Part shown: positions 34,801 to 47,900 of the stretch, in pieces
Numbering within the stretch: the first letter of the stretch is position 1
Layout of the letters: each line of letters begins with the position of its first letter
NCBI GenBank assembly: GCA_964020085.1
Contig: OZ026601.1
Span: 13,138,359 to 13,202,358, forward strand
DNA length: 64,000 nt
Reading direction: 5' to 3'
Origin: Micromussa lordhowensis
Taxonomy: Eukaryota > Cnidaria > Anthozoa > Scleractinia > Lobophylliidae
Notes under the pieces: generated by a model
Database searches by the model: none
What the model was told of the DNA's origin: nothing
What the model saw: the letters and a program-made list of their open reading frames with translations, nothing else
Program-made: the position numbers and the translations under genes

Positions 34801-37800
34801 CATGTTTCTGTAGAAGGACACCACCCAACCCATAACTGCTAGCATCTGCACTAACCACTGTCGGCTTGTTCACATCGTAGAAGGCTAGTACAGGTGCTGT
34901 GTTTACCATGGCTTTGACCTTTTTAAAGGCTTCCGGTTGGCGATGGGACCAAATCCAGGTACTATCAGATTTCAGCAATTCACTCATTGGACTTATCACG
35001 AGACAGGTTTCGGTAAGAACTTTCCAAGATAATTGATCATTCCAAGTACTTGACGCAATTCCGATACATTCTGTGGTGCAGGAAGTTCCTGAATTGCTTT
35101 AGCTTTCTCTGGATCTGGGCTAACTCCTTCTTTACTAATGACTTCCAAAGTAGCATATCTTAGGCTTGCAGATTTCACATTTCTTCTCATTAAGCTTCAA
35201 TCCAGACCTTGCAATCGTCTCAAACACTTACTGAAGCCTTGCATCATGTTCTGCTACAGTTCCCCCATAGACAATGATGTCATCTTCAATCACGGCCACA
35301 CCTTCCTGGTCCTTTAGTAGGTTAGTCATTCGTTTCTGGAAAATTTCTGGAGCAGATGTTATCCCAAATGGGAGTCGGCGAAAACAGAAACGACCACTGG
35401 GTGTGATAAAAGTTGTCAGCCTTGAGCTTTCAGGGTGCGAGGGTATTTGCCAATAACTGCTTGAGGCATCCAATTTGGAAAACACTTTGGCTCCTGCCAG
35501 TTTCGGGGGAAACATCTTCTAAGGTAGGAAGAACCTACCTTTCTCTCGTAACGGCTTTGTTCAATTTCCTTAGGTCAACACAAATTCTGATTTTACCATT
35601 GGGCTTTACAACAGGAACCATAGGAGCACACCAGACGGTTGGTTCTGTAATTTCCTCTATGATGCCTGCTTCCAGCATGCGATTTAACTCATCTTTCACC
35701 TTGGGAAGTAAAGGAAACGGAATTTTCCTGGCAGTATTAACACAATACGGCTTTGCATCATCGGTGAGTTCATTAAACCAACATCTCCAAACACATTGGT
35801 AGTAGATTCTTCTACGCGTTGGACTAGACCCATTTGGCATGCTGTATGACGACTTAAAAGTTGTTTACACAGGCTCCATCAATGACATAAATATCGATAA
35901 AGTACAGTTTGTTCTTAAGAGAAATTTCCGCTGTAAACTGGCCTTTACAATTAAGCACCCCACCTGGACTAGACAGCATGGCATTCGAGGACTTTAGCTT
36001 AGGACGCTGAGGGGGGGCTTCATAAGTAGATACCAACATTACTGAGATATCAGCACCTGTGTCAATTTTGAACTTGATGGGCTTCTTGTTGACGTGTAAC
36101 ACAACACTCCATGGCTCTTCAAATTCATCACAGGAATTAACAGCTCCAAGGAAGAATTCACGATTATTTCGTTCCGGATTTGATGTTACTTCTCTCATGG
36201 AATGGCAAACAACAGCAAAATGACCTGATTATTGACATTTCGGCATCTTTTCCCTCTCTCTGGGCAGACTTCATCTTGTTTATGCACACAATTGCACCTT
36301 GAGCATGGTTGAACCGGCAGACTGTTCTTGGGTTTTTTGTTGCTCATATTGCGAACTGGTCTTCTTGCTGAATGGGGTTTTCCTTTCTTTTGATGTACTT
36401 CTCCGAGGTGCTTGGTATCTGACTGGCCTGCAACTTGAAATTTTACCAGCTAGGACTGACGCGCCATTTGTATTGCAGTGTCGAGATTCTAATCCGATTT
36501 CATTTGCAGTTTTTGTGAGAGTGATTTGTCCAGAATTCCAATAACAATTCTGTCCCTAATTTGCTCATCTCTCTGTGGTCCAAAGTCATAATGTTCGGCC
36601 AACTCGTACAGATTTCGAATGAAGGCTTCCATGGTTTCTCCTTCTCTTTGCACGTGGCGATGAAAACATGCTCACTCGTGAACAATATTTTTCTTCGGTA
36701 CGAAGTGCTTGTCAAATTTCTCAATGGCCTTTGTGTACTTCTTTTCATCGCCCTCGGCAAATGTGAATGCTTTGAAAACGTGTTCTGCCTCTTTTCCCAT
36801 GGTGTAAATAATTAACAATTATTGGACGAGGTTGAGAAAAATATTGTGATTTGTCAGTGGCGAGCAGATCAATTATTAAATAATTGATATGCGAGACATT
36901 GACAAATCACGATATTTAACAATTATCCTGCGAAATCGCGCGGAATATCGTCTGATACTTAGCCGACTTGGCCTACGGCCAAGTCGGCTAAAATCAGACG
37001 ATATTCCGCGAGATTGAGCAGGATAATTGTTTTATTATTCAACAAATTGATAACAAAATAGCCTTAATCCTTGTAAATCTCTCTGTCGACATTTTCTCAC
37101 TTCACTTTTTCTTCCCACGTACGAAGCTACGTATACCGCCGGATATCTGTTACGGATATCGAGAGCATCATGACCATATTTGGGTAGTGTTACAATTTGT
37201 TGAATAATAATTTGCGATAACCGGGTTCAATAATTGTTTTCTCATTCGATTACCAGTTTTGTTTTCATGTTTAAATCACTCTCTGATAGCTCATCGAAGC
37301 GATCTGCCATTTTTCACACAAGAGCGTGGTTTCGATTACGCATGAGCAGAATATTATTTGCAACAAAACACATATAGACGGTACTACGATGAGCAGACCA
37401 TTATTTGTAGGCAGTTATTTGCAGGTCATGTGGTGGGCTCTCGGCCGATGAAAAGGAAGGGGAAAATGCATTAAATGATAAGGGCATTTATCTGAAGAAC
37501 CTTGTCTTCTTTGTTGAGTTTCGTAGCACATCTGAACCGCTTAAAAGGCTGCTTCCATTCCGGCCACTATTGAGGCTTCGCGAAGTCAAGCTTCTTGGCG
37601 GGTTGAGCTTCAACATTTTAATTTTAATACGCATTTGCATGCAAACCGTTTGACTTTTCATTGAGTGTGTTTCTTGATTTTCCAGATTATGATGGAGTTT
37701 ACATGAAAGGTTGATGAAAATATGCCACTCTACTCGATACACATACATTCCGAGGTATTGCCTCATCTATTTTGCCGTGGTATAATTGCGGTCGCACTCA

Positions 37801-40800
37801 TTTTTACCGCGGTGCCACATATTTTCACCTGCGGTGAACGCGAGGTGGGACCCCGCGGCAAAGACGAGGTTTTGCCGCAACCTGATGGGTCCATAGTTTC
37901 AGGTGGTACTGTATTTTAGAAACTGGGAACACTACAAATTATTTTCAATTTTTTCAACACTTTGAAAATATTCATGCTCTGGCAGACTCACAGATCGAGT
38001 CAACTCTTATATAATATCCACTAATATAACTTATCATTGAAACACACTGAGAGGAATTATTGATCTTTGTTCAGGGAACATGTGAGTTTGCCAAAGGCCC
38101 TCATTCAGTAAAAGGCTTAGAAGGTAAAGAAAGAAGCTGCGGCTGGTGTCATATAAGTTGTCAGAAAACACTATTCCAAATTTGTGACATCCTGAACTAG
38201 CTACATGTATTGCAATGGGCTATGAGTATTTCAAATAGTGGATTGTTATTAGTTGATTTGTCTGTTGATCATTTTAAACATTGTTTTTGGCACAGCATCC
38301 CCAATGAAGCCACTCTTTTGGAAGCGTATACAGCTAAATCAAGTGCCAGGCTGTAACCCGGAGATAAAAGCAAGTGAAACAGTGTGGGCAACACTTGAAG
38401 AACCAGTTATCAATGTTGATCACTTTGCTGAAATGTTTGCAAAAGTGGGGAGAAAGGCAGGAGGGAAGCTTCTCTCTTCTCGATGCAGGCACAGAACAAA
38501 ACAAGAAGTTGTTCATTTGCTGGATAACAAGAGATCACAGACTGTGGGAATCTTCCTCAGCAGTCTTCATGTCAACATGGATGAAATAGAAGATTCACTG
38601 TATAATGTGAACACCTCTATTTTGGATCAAGAAAACTTGCAATCTCTCTATGAAATTGTGAGTATGTTAATGAAGAATATGTATAACAATACTATTTATT
38701 GTAAAACAGTCATGTAACTAAACAAAAAGGGGCAAATTAAACACATTTTGGTTCGGGCTTGCTTCTCAAAATGTTGCGAATAAGGATTTCAGCTATTTAC
38801 TTTTAAAAGAGGGGTTATTGTGTCTAGTGCGAAAGCACTAGACACAGTGTAAAAGCAATTAAAAAGATAGCTAACTACTTCATATACAGCAAAATGTGAC
38901 GTCATGCTCTAATAGTTTCAACAAATTCTCCTCTCGTGACAAATTGCATGAACAGGAAGACCCCAAGACCACGAATATAGCATTATTACAATCAATGTAA
39001 GGACACCAAGCATAAACACAACTCGGCAACTTTAATGGCAGTGAGCAAAGACCACAAGTTCTGATTACTTTACAATAAGTCACATGATACAGAAATGCAT
39101 GCTAATTTATGCAGTATCACAACAACTGTCCCTTCATGACACATAAGTTCTGAGTCGAAGAGAGGAAGAGAGGACTAGAGATCAAGACATATTTTGCTCT
39201 CTGACACTGTTTCATAGAAGGAGTTGGGAAGAGGGTATTCATAAACCAGTGATTTCTATCTTTTAGAACTTACAATTACATCAATCACAAGAAATTTCTC
39301 AGGGCATAATAATATCTGCATATAAACTATCAATTCCCAGTTGAGGAAATTGTTGACACAAGTTCGCATGGCTGACCTGTTTTTAAAGTTTTGTTACAAA
39401 CAGCCTGTATTACTGCTAAATGTAAAAGCAGCACTAGTACTATGTAATTATTGTCAACTTCCCACCTATCACACTAGTACAGTTAACAAACAAGAGCACC
39501 AGGACTTAATAGCCTCAATTATCTTGAGGAAAAACAATTTCTTGACCTCAATCTATTGAAAACAAAAACCATCTGAAAGAAATGAATTTAATATCTGATG
39601 TTATTAAGATCAGTTGAATAATGACCTCGCAATGGAATATTTTCTCTTGTAACTAAATTTCATGCAAGGTGGCATTAACTACATGTACATGTACTTTGTG
39701 AAAAACAGACACTAAGTTTTTGACTGCCAAAGTTGTTGACATGTTGGACATGGTTGTTGTTGCCATCTAAGTTCTGCAAGGGATAACAAAGTAACAACAA
39801 CAGCTGTCATACCTATTCAATATCTATGATTGCTGAGGCTGTATGGAAGAACTGTATACCGGTATGGTGTATTGTATACAGTGTAGTTGAACACTGTCTC
39901 AAGGCTTTTTCAAGCCTCTCTGTCTTAAACCATAACTCAATTATTCCCTTAGATATGCACACTTTTTGGCCTAAAGTGACTATGGGATTCTTATATAACA
40001 ATTTTATTCCATGAGCCCGAGTTGGATATGAAGTGATAAAATAACCAACGAGCGCGTAGCGCGAGTTGGTTATAATCACTTCATATCCAGCAAGGGAGAA
40101 TGGAATAATTGTCTTAGTAAATTCTCAAACCGGGTTTTCCCATCGATTTTTATTTCGGCCATTATAGAGGGCTGAAGTTGAAAACTTCGTGCGGAAAATT
40201 TTAAAACTTGGCGCACTATTTTCCATATGACGTAAAACTCTGACTATTGGCTCATGGTCAGACTTTTTTAGCCAATCAAAAAGCTAAAAATGCAATAGTT
40301 GGAGCTGAGAATTTACTAAAACTTGATTACTCTGCTGGCCACCCAAGCATGGGATGCTTGTGTCATGTTGATCAATTCACCTTTCACATTTCATTTCCAA
40401 GCTTCAAATTCACCATCTTTATTCACTTATTTTTATTTTTCCAACAAGAAGTTCATATATTTTTTCTAACACTTCATATGCCAGGGTACTATTTAATATG
40501 TTATATTTTCTGTGACCTGAGTGACATGCTTGCAAAGTTAATGTCCCTTGCACTGTTTCATAATTTGAACTTTACAAGAGAACTTTAATTTTAGTGTGAG
40601 ACATTAGAGTGTATTTGAATGAGTGTCAGATTAAACTCAAGGCACTAAACATTGTTACATTTCATTTCAGTTACATTTCAATTGTATGCTTTAGTCTTTA
40701 CATCGATAAAGAGTGTGTCTGTTTTGTATATGTCTGTGAGCCTGGATAGTACAGGCACTTACACAATGTGTACATGTCCCATTGGTGTCAAACTGGTGCT

Positions 40801-43800
40801 CAGAAAAACTATGCTTAAAAATCTTTGCAGATGATACCAATGTCTTCACTTCTGCAAGGGATCTAAAATCACTTGAACACTTAATGAACTCCAAACTAGC
40901 CAAAGTTAAAAAATGGTGTGATATTTACAAATTGTCAATCAATATGGGCAAAACAAACTTCACATCTGTAAGAAAAAAAGATATGGAAATTAGTGTTAAC
41001 ATAAGTAACAGTGATGGCTCCTCCCACACATTGGAGTGAAAACGTAAAATATCTAGGAGTCATGATTGACAAATTTTTAACTTGGAAACATCACATCGCA
41101 TTTGTTTGTTCTCGTATATCTCAAAATATCGGAATTATATTGAAACTAAGGTGTTACCTATACAGCAGTTAAAACAAATTTAGTATAATTTAATTTAACC
41201 GTACATCTCTTATAGTATGTTAGCATGGTATACAAGACACATATAAAGAAAATCCAAGCAAAACAAAACCATATAGGGCGATTAAAATTTTATTCTAGAA
41301 CGTTTGGTAGAGAAGCAGAGAGTGCCAAACCCTTGTAAAATTCACTAGACATTCTGACAGTAGATAACATTAATTTTTTTTTATCGTCTGGAAGTATTGA
41401 AATTCTCACATTCATGGCATAATGGCCTTCTCCCTGAAGTATTTGACAATATATTTCAATACCGGTATGCTAGAAATATTCATAGATACAACACGGGATA
41501 TACAGCCAAACAGATAAAACTGAAGTAGGGAAGCAATCAGTTTCTTTCATTGCAATCGATATCTGGAAATACCTTCCATCTTCTTTAAAAGACTTAAGTG
41601 TGTTTGCATTTCCGAAGTATATAAAATGTCACCTCCAGAACAAAAACTGAACTAATTTTCCACCAAGCTGAGTTTGTAAATTCATAAGTCATTTATTTAT
41701 TGTTGTAATGTTTACTGTGTAATTACCTGCTTTCTATTCATAGCTTAAATCATACATGGAGCTAACTAGGAAACCTACCAGTTCACGTAGCTCCCCAGCT
41801 CGCAGCCTTACTAACTGACCACAAATACAATATCTATCTAAACCATATTAAGTGTAAAAGTCAAATGTTAACATCTATATGAGCTCAGTAAATATTATTA
41901 TTTTTATTATCATCGCTGTCTTAAACGGAGAGTGTCTTAAACATCTTGTAGAGCCATATACTCTATTATTAAAGGTATAAAGTACAAGTAAAATCAATAA
42001 GAATGGTAATTTTGTTGATGATGTTGTGGTTGTGGTCAGTTTTGAGGTTTGTAACAAGTTAACAAAATTAATGCAATTCAAGCTAATTCAATATTTCAAA
42101 TTACCATGGCCGTGTTGAACAAGATTTCAATTTCCTCAAAAGGGTCATTTCCTGAAAAGTCATTGTTTTGTTTTGTTTTGTTTTGTTTTTTTTATGTAGA
42201 GGCCCACAGAAGAGGAACTTCAAAAGATTATTTCTTTCAGTCAGAAAAATTCTGATGCTGTACTTGACAGACCAGAGCAATTTCTGATGGACTTATCAAG
42301 AATCAGCTGCTATGAGGAACGGCTGTGCTGTATGATGTTAAAAACAACGGTGACAGACAGCCTGTTGGAGATTGGACAGAAGCTCACCAACTTTAGATTG
42401 GTTTGCAAGGTACCTATAGTACATTTCCAGTTCTAGCAAATTCTGCTCCATTGAGAGTTTTTGAGCTAGGGAATGTTCTGTAACAAGTCAAGCTTTGCCA
42501 TGTTCATTAATGCTACATTCATTTCAAACCGCCTTGATGAGAGTAGAATATCTTCTTTTGATGAGTTGGTTGCAAGGAGCGATGAGAGCCATGCATTCGT
42601 TTCTGTGATTTGTCAGCACAGAGTAATTCAATTGCATGGGTTTCCACGTGTTAATTGATGTAAAAGCATAATGCGAAAGTTTCACTTTTAAGCCAGAATT
42701 CCTTGAAAGTAAAGGTTGATTGACGTGAAACATTCTGTTTTAGTTCATGAATCAAAGTGTATCAAAACTACATGTACTGGTCAGTGACATGTGAAATTTC
42801 TCTGAGCATGTCTTTGCAGATATCAGTCAGACAGACTATCCGATTGGAGGTGCTCAAAAGAATATCAAGTAAAGACAAATGTAAACCCAAATATAGAACT
42901 GATTTTATGGCTTTTGGTTTCCCTGCCCATGTTGCAATGAGTAGTCATTCTGGTGTAAATTAACATTCTTGACAATAAATTCATAGTGGTGTATATTTTG
43001 ATCACAATGGTAAATGTAGTGCAGTAGTTCCCTCTTAATTTCAGTGACTCTATCTATAATTTATAGATGCTCAAGTCAAGCAAAGAAGTCACCAATGTTC
43101 TGGGTCTGGTGCTTGCCTTTGGAAATTATATGAACGGTGGAAATGTTGCTCGCGGACAAGCAGATGGTTTTGAGTTGGAGATCCTTCCTAAACTTAAGGA
43201 TGTCAAATGCAAAGACAATTCCACCAACCTGCTGCATTATCTTGTAACCATTTATATTAAAAAGTTTGATAAGGTAAGACTATCCGTCTGAAGTCTTAGT
43301 TTTTGTCATGGTTAGAAATGTGCATCTCATTATAAGGCAACCCTAACACTGTACTGCATTTGGAATGTATAAAAAGTTGAGTCTGAAAATGGAAAACATG
43401 TATGGAACATTGGGGATAATGTATGGACACTATTTTTATTAGGCATCATTGCCATGTCCACTCTCAATTAAAATAAATAGAAGACATTATCATTTATGAA
43501 AAGGGTAGGTATTGAACCATCTGGTTATTTAAAATTACACAGGAGGCTCAGGCGAGTTCTGAGTACTATTTTTTTTCCTTTTTTAGTTCTGAGTACTAGC
43601 TAGTACTGAAGTCGTAGCAAAGTTCAACATTGAATTGAGTTTAGTTACCCGTTGCTGTTTTTGAGTTAATAAGATTGTTGAGGTGGAGATGATACGATTT
43701 ACTCACCAAGTGGTTTGTTTTGGTGTCATCATTTCTGGATTTGTTCAGACATTGGGCAGTGGTGTTACTATTCAATTTATGGACGCAATGGAATAGTGCA

Positions 43801-44949
43801 GTTATAATAAAATAATAAAATCTCTATTTATCCTGATAAAAAATGAGCAGCTGGACCTAAGGGAGCAGCTGGTATAAACCGGTGATCACCAATATAAAAT
43901 ATATTATTCATCTAAAAATACATCCACAAAATAATATCAGAAGAATATTAAAAATCAGAAAAATATGTATAACCAATTAACAAACAGTAGAATTATGTTC
44001 TTTGAGATTTATGTCTAAGAAATACTTAAAGTGCCACTATGACAAATCGCGTCCTTCAAATCTGAGCCATTTTAAGACATAAGCAAGTAGTCTGCACAAG
44101 AGTAAAAATGCTGTTTACTGCTTTCAAATATCTCTTTTCGTTCCAGAGATATTCAAGTTTTTAAAATATGCAAATTAACCAATTGATGACGTCATTTTGA
44201 TCAAATATGATAGACAAGGATATCTCAGTCAATTTGTATAATAAATGTTTGAATTTTTACAGTAAGATTCTACTAGAGGTGCTCCGCAATATGAGCGTTA
44301 CAGTTTTTGTTACCATGGCAACATACTAGGTTCCAGACCTCCACAATATTAAAGGCTTTTCGGACCACTTTTAGGGTTCTATATCGATACTTGCCAATGG
44401 TGCCTCATCTGCATCATCCAGCAAGCATATAAATATGTTAGGTTGAGTTCATAGCCTTGTTTAATATTTTCGAAGCTTAAAATCACTAAAATATTGATAT
44501 CAGGCTAGAGGGGACTGGAAAAGAGTGGGTTGCCATGGGAACGTAAATTCTTGTAAATTGTTATGGCTATAGATGTTTTGCATTTAGAACTATTAGCCTA
44601 CCAAGTTTCAATGGTTTCTGCTGCAAAATTGACCGAGATAGCGCTATTTATATACTTTATGTAATATTTGGTTGAGTGCATGATGTCATCAGCGATCTCA
44701 TTTGCATATTTTACTCATTTTTTTCAAACTCAAATATCTCTTGAACCAATGCAGAAAATTCTAAACGGTAAACGGCGTTTTTAATCTTTCGTAGAATTCT
44801 ATGTGGTAAACCTAAAAATCAAGGGGTAAAAATTTTATCATTAAAAATCTTATTGACCGCCAACCGGTTAGCTCAGTAGGTAGAGTTCCGGACTAGCGAG
44901 CGGGAGGTCGCGGGTTCAAACCCCGGCCGGACCAACACTCAGGGTCTTT

Positions 44950-44982
<33 letters not shown>

Positions 44983-47900
44983 GACATCTGCAAATGGTTA
45001 GACTTTCTAGTCTTCTCGGATAAGGACGATAAACCGTAGGCCCCGTCTCACAACTCTTCATAATTAATTCTGTGGGACGTAAAAGAACCTACACACTGTT
45101 CGAAAAGTGTAGGAGACGTAGTTCCCGGTGTAGTGGTCTATCTCTCATCTAATGGTTAAATGCTCGGAGAAATTAGCTGCATAAGCTACTCTTAAAATCC
45201 GAGGGTAAAGAAAAGTAATGTATGTATGTATGTATGTATGTATTGAGCTGAGTTCCCTTAACTCTTTGGGAAGATCTGTACAGCCCCCGAAATGATCCCG
45301 ACCCCGAAATGATCCCCAACCCTGAAATGATCCCCAAATCGACCCCGAAATGATCCCCACTTTTCTTCTCGTTGACCCCGAAATGATCCCCAAATAATTA
45401 TGGAATGGCGGGGAAGCATGGGACTGTGGATTGATTTTTCGTTCTTTGTTGAAATGCTCAATCCTGACATTTCTTTTTATTATTACTAAGTTTCACTTAA
45501 GGTGATTACTCAGAAATATAATTTACCGATTAATTTTTTTGAAACTTTCCCTGAAAGTTTTGTACTAAGCACTGTTTCGAAAAAAAAAACAATAAAAATG
45601 AAAAACGGTGAGAAGTCAAAGACTACTGCAAGGCTGACACAACGTAATATATTAAAGACAATATTTCGGCTGCCAAACCAGCCTTCTTCAGGTATAGATG
45701 TTACTAACTTATAAAAATGAAATTACAATATTATATAGTGGTGAATGTCATAATACATATTTCGAAATTAAAAATAATAAAAATAAAAATAAATAATAAA
45801 AATAATAAAATAAAAATGATACGTCACCATTCTTAAGAGATATAATGGGCCAATCTTATCCCATTTATAGAGGATATTACACGGTGGCGAGAAGATATGG
45901 ATTTTATGTTGGAGTGGCAAGAACTATATCTTACGAGTGAGCGCAGCGAACGAGTGAGATATAGTTCTTGCCACGAGAACATATCTTCGCGCCAACGTGT
46001 AATGTTCTTTTTATTATATAGACGTGCTGATGACGCCATTTTTGACGAATTTCCGAAGATTTCCGATCACTTTCCGAAGATTTCCGAAGATTTTTAAAAA
46101 TTGTTCCGAAGGCCAGACGAACGTTTCCGGACATTTTTCAACCATTTCCGAAGATTTTCTGAAGATTACCGAAGATTGCCGAGGACGACCGAAGAAGATC
46201 CGAATATGTTTCGATCATACACCGAGAAATTCAGCCAAATTCATATTTTCGTATCTGTTTCTATTGTTTGATGTTTGTCATATGATCAATTTGGTTTGTA
46301 AGCTATGCATACCTATTGAGAATTAAAGTCGATCCTGTTATGTGGTTGCATCATGTCAGTTGTAGTCTATCTTTCGGCGGATGAACATTTACATGTATAA
46401 TAACACTTATTAGCTTCAGTTACAAACGTTTCTACAAATTTCCCATATTCTTAGTTTACTTTATTCCCTTTTAGTTGTTAATATCGGCGCCGTAAGTTAA
46501 TATACTGTTTATGCCAAAATGGCTTTAAGTTCCTTAATTACTGAGCAATCCACAGTCCCATGCTTCCCCGCCATTCCATAATTCCTTGGGAATCATTTCG
46601 GGGTCAACGAGAAGAAAAGTGGGGATCATTTCGGGGTCGGGATCATTTCGGGGTCGATTTGGGGATCATTTCAGGGTTGGGGATCATTTCGGGGTCGGGA
46701 TCATTTCGGGGGCTGTACAGATCATTCCAGTCCTTTGCAGCAGCATACTTAATTATCCCTTCAGTATCTTTTTTTTGACTCTGATAATAATAACAATTCT
46801 TTAACTGATCTGGACAATTAACTTGACTAGACAAAATGTTCTTGGCATTTTGGACTAGAGTACTGAGAAACACTCCTAGTGATGTCTGTGCCACCCACAC
46901 TCTATTATTGAATAATGTGTCAGTAAATGAATAAAAGAACCATGGCTTGAATCCCCCGGGAATGGACCACATGACCTGTGGAATAAAATGAACTCAGTTC
47001 AGTGACCTCTCGTAATTCATTTTCCCGGGCTCTTGTTCTTGCCAAGTTTTTCAATCTTCCCGAATTCATGTCAAATTATCAATAGAATTGTAGCGTTACA
47101 TTGTTTCTCCTAACATGCTGCTGGACTGATGAAAGTATTGCTGACCTGACCAAGTACAAATTGACTGCTTTGTAGATTTTTAAGATCACGGTTGCTCAGT
47201 TGCAGGGCTTGTTACTTTTAAGTTGATGTGATTAGCTGGGTACAAGGTAGTGAGCGGGATTGTCTTTTTATCCCTTTTTCTAGAGTGCAGGGACTGTAAA
47301 TTCCAAGTTTCCACTGCCAGAACCATCTGACCTCAAGGCAGCATCTCAAGTGACCTTTGAAGACACTGAGGCAGAAATTAACACCCTGAGAAAGCAAGTG
47401 GATACATGTGATAGAAAGCTCTCAAAGGTATTAAAAGATAGTGAGGAAAAGCTGCACCAGCCATTCAGTAATGTGATGAGTTCCTTTCTGGAAAAGAGTC
47501 AAAATGAGATAACAGCACTGGATCAAGCACTAACAGAATGTAAGAAAAGGTGAGGTGTTTTACTGTGGGAACAACTTACCATTCAAATTGTTTTTGCGAA
47601 TTATATTGCAGGGAGAGATTATAAATATACGTTATTTTGAGAGTTAAATTTTCTGCCTACCACCATTTTGGAACATCTATTTCACAAATACATGGTTGTC
47701 GCTTCTATCAGAAACAATGGCACAGTTATTGTACAACTAAAGGCTGATCACATGACTTCACAAAATCCCGTAATGGTACGCACAGGAACCATTATTTTAG
47801 TTCTTGTTTTTGTGTTAAGGGTAAAGTTTTTTGCGTCATTAGCTTCTCTTGTTTAGTAGAATGTTTTGTGATATATTTATTTGTATATTGCGTATAGATC

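Larger units (their letters stand above)
45273..46723. mobile_element. 1.45-kb foldback element with minisatellite-like arms
   Basis: Arms 45273-45433 and 46549-46723 are inverse copies. Ends GATCTGTACAGCCCC, inner ends GGACTGTGGATTG. Each arm holds four to six imperfect tandem copies of a GGGGATCATTTCGGGGTC unit. The spacer contains palindrome P3 and a TTTCCGAAGA-type repeat patch. Confidence 0.75.

Noticed and set aside
42473..42963. Possible extra formin exon between FH2 exons 2 and 3
   Set aside because: The flanking exons join in phase and match the family without a gap, so no residues are missing.
44859..44935. Functional tRNA gene
   Set aside because: It is the head of a SINE with body and (TATG)n tail, and the anticodon stem does not pair well.
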